This document shows positions 5,947-6,781 of a stretch of 6,781 nucleotides of DNA, piece by piece. Source of the stretch: Alphaproteobacteria bacterium (GTDB lineage Bacteria; Pseudomonadota; Alphaproteobacteria; Sphingomonadales; Sphingomonadaceae); assembly GCA_028293055.1 (NCBI GenBank), contig JAQGLD010000588.1, positions 1-6,781 on the forward strand, in the 5' to 3' direction. How positions within the stretch are numbered: the first letter of the stretch is position 1; each line of letters opens with the position of its first letter. The notes beneath the pieces were generated by a model that ran no database searches, had not been told where the DNA came from, and saw only the letters and a list, made by a program, of their open reading frames with translations. Both the position numbers and the translations under genes were made by a program.

Positions 5947-6781
5947 GCGAGCGGCGCCTGCGGCAAGGGCGACCAGGCTTCGCCCGGCGGCAGCGGATCG
6001 AACATGCTCTCGACCATCTCTTCGGTCACCTCTTCGGGAGTGGAGGGCTGCCAATGCGGCTGATTATCCTTGTCGACCAGCAGGGCGCGCACGCCCTCGG
6101 CAAAATCGGGCTGGCCGGCGACATGGGCCATCAAGGCATATTCCATGCCCATCTCTCCGGCGAAATCGCGCATCCCGGCGCTCTTCTCGAGCAGGCGAAG
6201 CGAGATCTTGCAGGCGAGGGGGGACTTGCGGCGCAAGGTCGCGAGCTCCTTGGCGGCCCATTCGGACGGATCCGCAGCGAGGGCAGCAAGAATCCCCTCG
6301 AAGCTCGTTGGCGCGAACAGCCGGCGGATGAGGTCGCGGTTCTGCTTGATTCGCGCCGGCGGCGGAGCCGCCTGGGCGTGCGCCAGATAGGCCTCGATCC
6401 GGTTGGGGTCGCGGGCGATTTCGGCCTTCAGCTGGTCGACATCCTCATGCGCGACATAATGTGTGGCGAGGCCGAGCGCGAAGCATTCGGCCCCGTCGAG
6501 CCGCGCTCCGGTCAAGGCCAGGAATTGGGGCAGGCGGCCGATCAGCCTGGACAGATGCCAGCCGCCGCCGACATCGGGAAACAGCCCGATCGATGTCTCC
6601 GGCATCGCGAACAGCGTGCGGTCGGTCGCGATCCGGTAGCGGCAGGGGCGCGAGATCCCGACCCCGCCGCCCATCGTCACCCCATCCATGAACACCGCGA
6701 TCGGCTTCGGATAGGTGAACAGCAGGTGGTTGAGCCGATATTCGTTGAAGAAGAAGGCGCGTGCCGCCGCGCCGGTGCCCT
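5943..6781 (-). CDS. 3-hydroxyisobutyryl-CoA hydrolase (HIBCH family), 5' end outside the window
   Basis: This is the C-terminal 278 or so residues of a crotonase-fold thioesterase that releases 3-hydroxyisobutyrate and CoA from 3-hydroxyisobutyryl-CoA in valine catabolism. The frame is open to the right edge (FFFNEYRLNHLLFTYPKPIA, minus codons 6755-6696), which matches the family upstream of MDGVTMGGGVGIS, so GTG at 6695 and ATG at 6689 are internal and about 70 residues are missing. FAMPETSIGLFPDVGGG (about 6611-6561) has the PET glutamate (6597-6599) and the FPD aspartate eight residues later (6573-6575), the pair implicated in hydrolase chemistry. The C-terminal part, ending in a region like FAEGVRALLVDKDNQPHW, is longer than in simple hydratases and typical of HIBCH. 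Alternative names are enoyl-CoA hydratase/isomerase family protein or CHY1-like. Its TGA overlaps the phaC ATG. It is the most upstream minus-strand gene seen; the operon probably starts beyond the window. Confidence 0.9.
   Translation of the reverse strand, partial: GTGAAARAFFFNEYRLNHLLFTYPKPIAVFMDGVTMGGGVGISRPCRYRIATDRTLFAMPETSIGLFPDVGGGWHLSRLIGRLPQFLALTGARLDGAECFALGLATHYVAHEDVDQLKAEIARDPNRIEAYLAHAQAAPPPARIKQNRDLIRRLFAPTSFEGILAALAADPSEWAAKELATLRRKSPLACKISLRLLEKSAGMRDFAGEMGMEYALMAHVAGQPDFAEGVRALLVDKDNQPHWQPSTPEEVTEEMVESMFDPLPPGEAWSPLPQAPLA

Noticed and set aside
5947..6054. N-terminal extension of phaC to 6054
   Set aside because: The extra 36 residues (Arg/Ala-rich) read the hydrolase gene in another frame. 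The ATG at 5946 overlaps the hydrolase stop and gives a normal class I N-terminus and length.
4486..6063. A 525-codon open frame on the plus strand opposite phaC
   Set aside because: Its composition is that of an antisense shadow (Arg, Asp, Gly, Glu rich, no family motif). PhaC on the minus strand explains the region completely.

Overview
The window is high-GC, densely coded bacterial chromosome. The gene set and one dispersed-repeat type (a palindrome of the CGTCATCCCGGCGAAGGCC kind) suggest an alphaproteobacterium, most likely a sphingomonad. This assignment rests on remembered family and repeat resemblance, not on a search. Essentially the whole window is explained by six genes, two of them cut by the window edges. 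The only sizeable non-coding gap is 115 bp between the last two genes of the minus-strand operon.

Left part, plus strand: the 3' part of an ABC-exporter membrane subunit (to 1163) is followed after 34 bp by wecB (1198-2409), a complete non-hydrolysing UDP-GlcNAc 2-epimerase. wecB runs convergently into the minus-strand block and overlaps its last gene by 35 bp, tail to tail.

Right part, minus strand, in transcription order from the right edge: a 3-hydroxyisobutyryl-CoA hydrolase (5' end outside the window), a class I polyhydroxyalkanoate synthase phaC (ATGA start/stop overlap), an enoyl-CoA hydratase (10 bp gap, Shine-Dalgarno sharing the phaC stop codon), a REP-like inverted repeat pair, and mmsB (3-hydroxyisobutyrate dehydrogenase). 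Hydratase, hydrolase and dehydrogenase fit three consecutive steps of valine catabolism: methacrylyl-CoA to 3-hydroxyisobutyryl-CoA to 3-hydroxyisobutyrate to methylmalonate semialdehyde. A polymer synthase translationally coupled inside that series is the most interesting arrangement here. It would link branched-chain amino acid breakdown to carbon storage, or to a polymerase using a pathway intermediate, but the sequence alone cannot decide this.

I found no tRNA, rRNA, insertion sequence, CRISPR array, convincing intrinsic terminator or convincing sigma-70 promoter. No wholly new system is demonstrable. The items worth a second look are the phaC/valine operon, the REP pair placed inside it, the convergent overlap, and a few family-level oddities.
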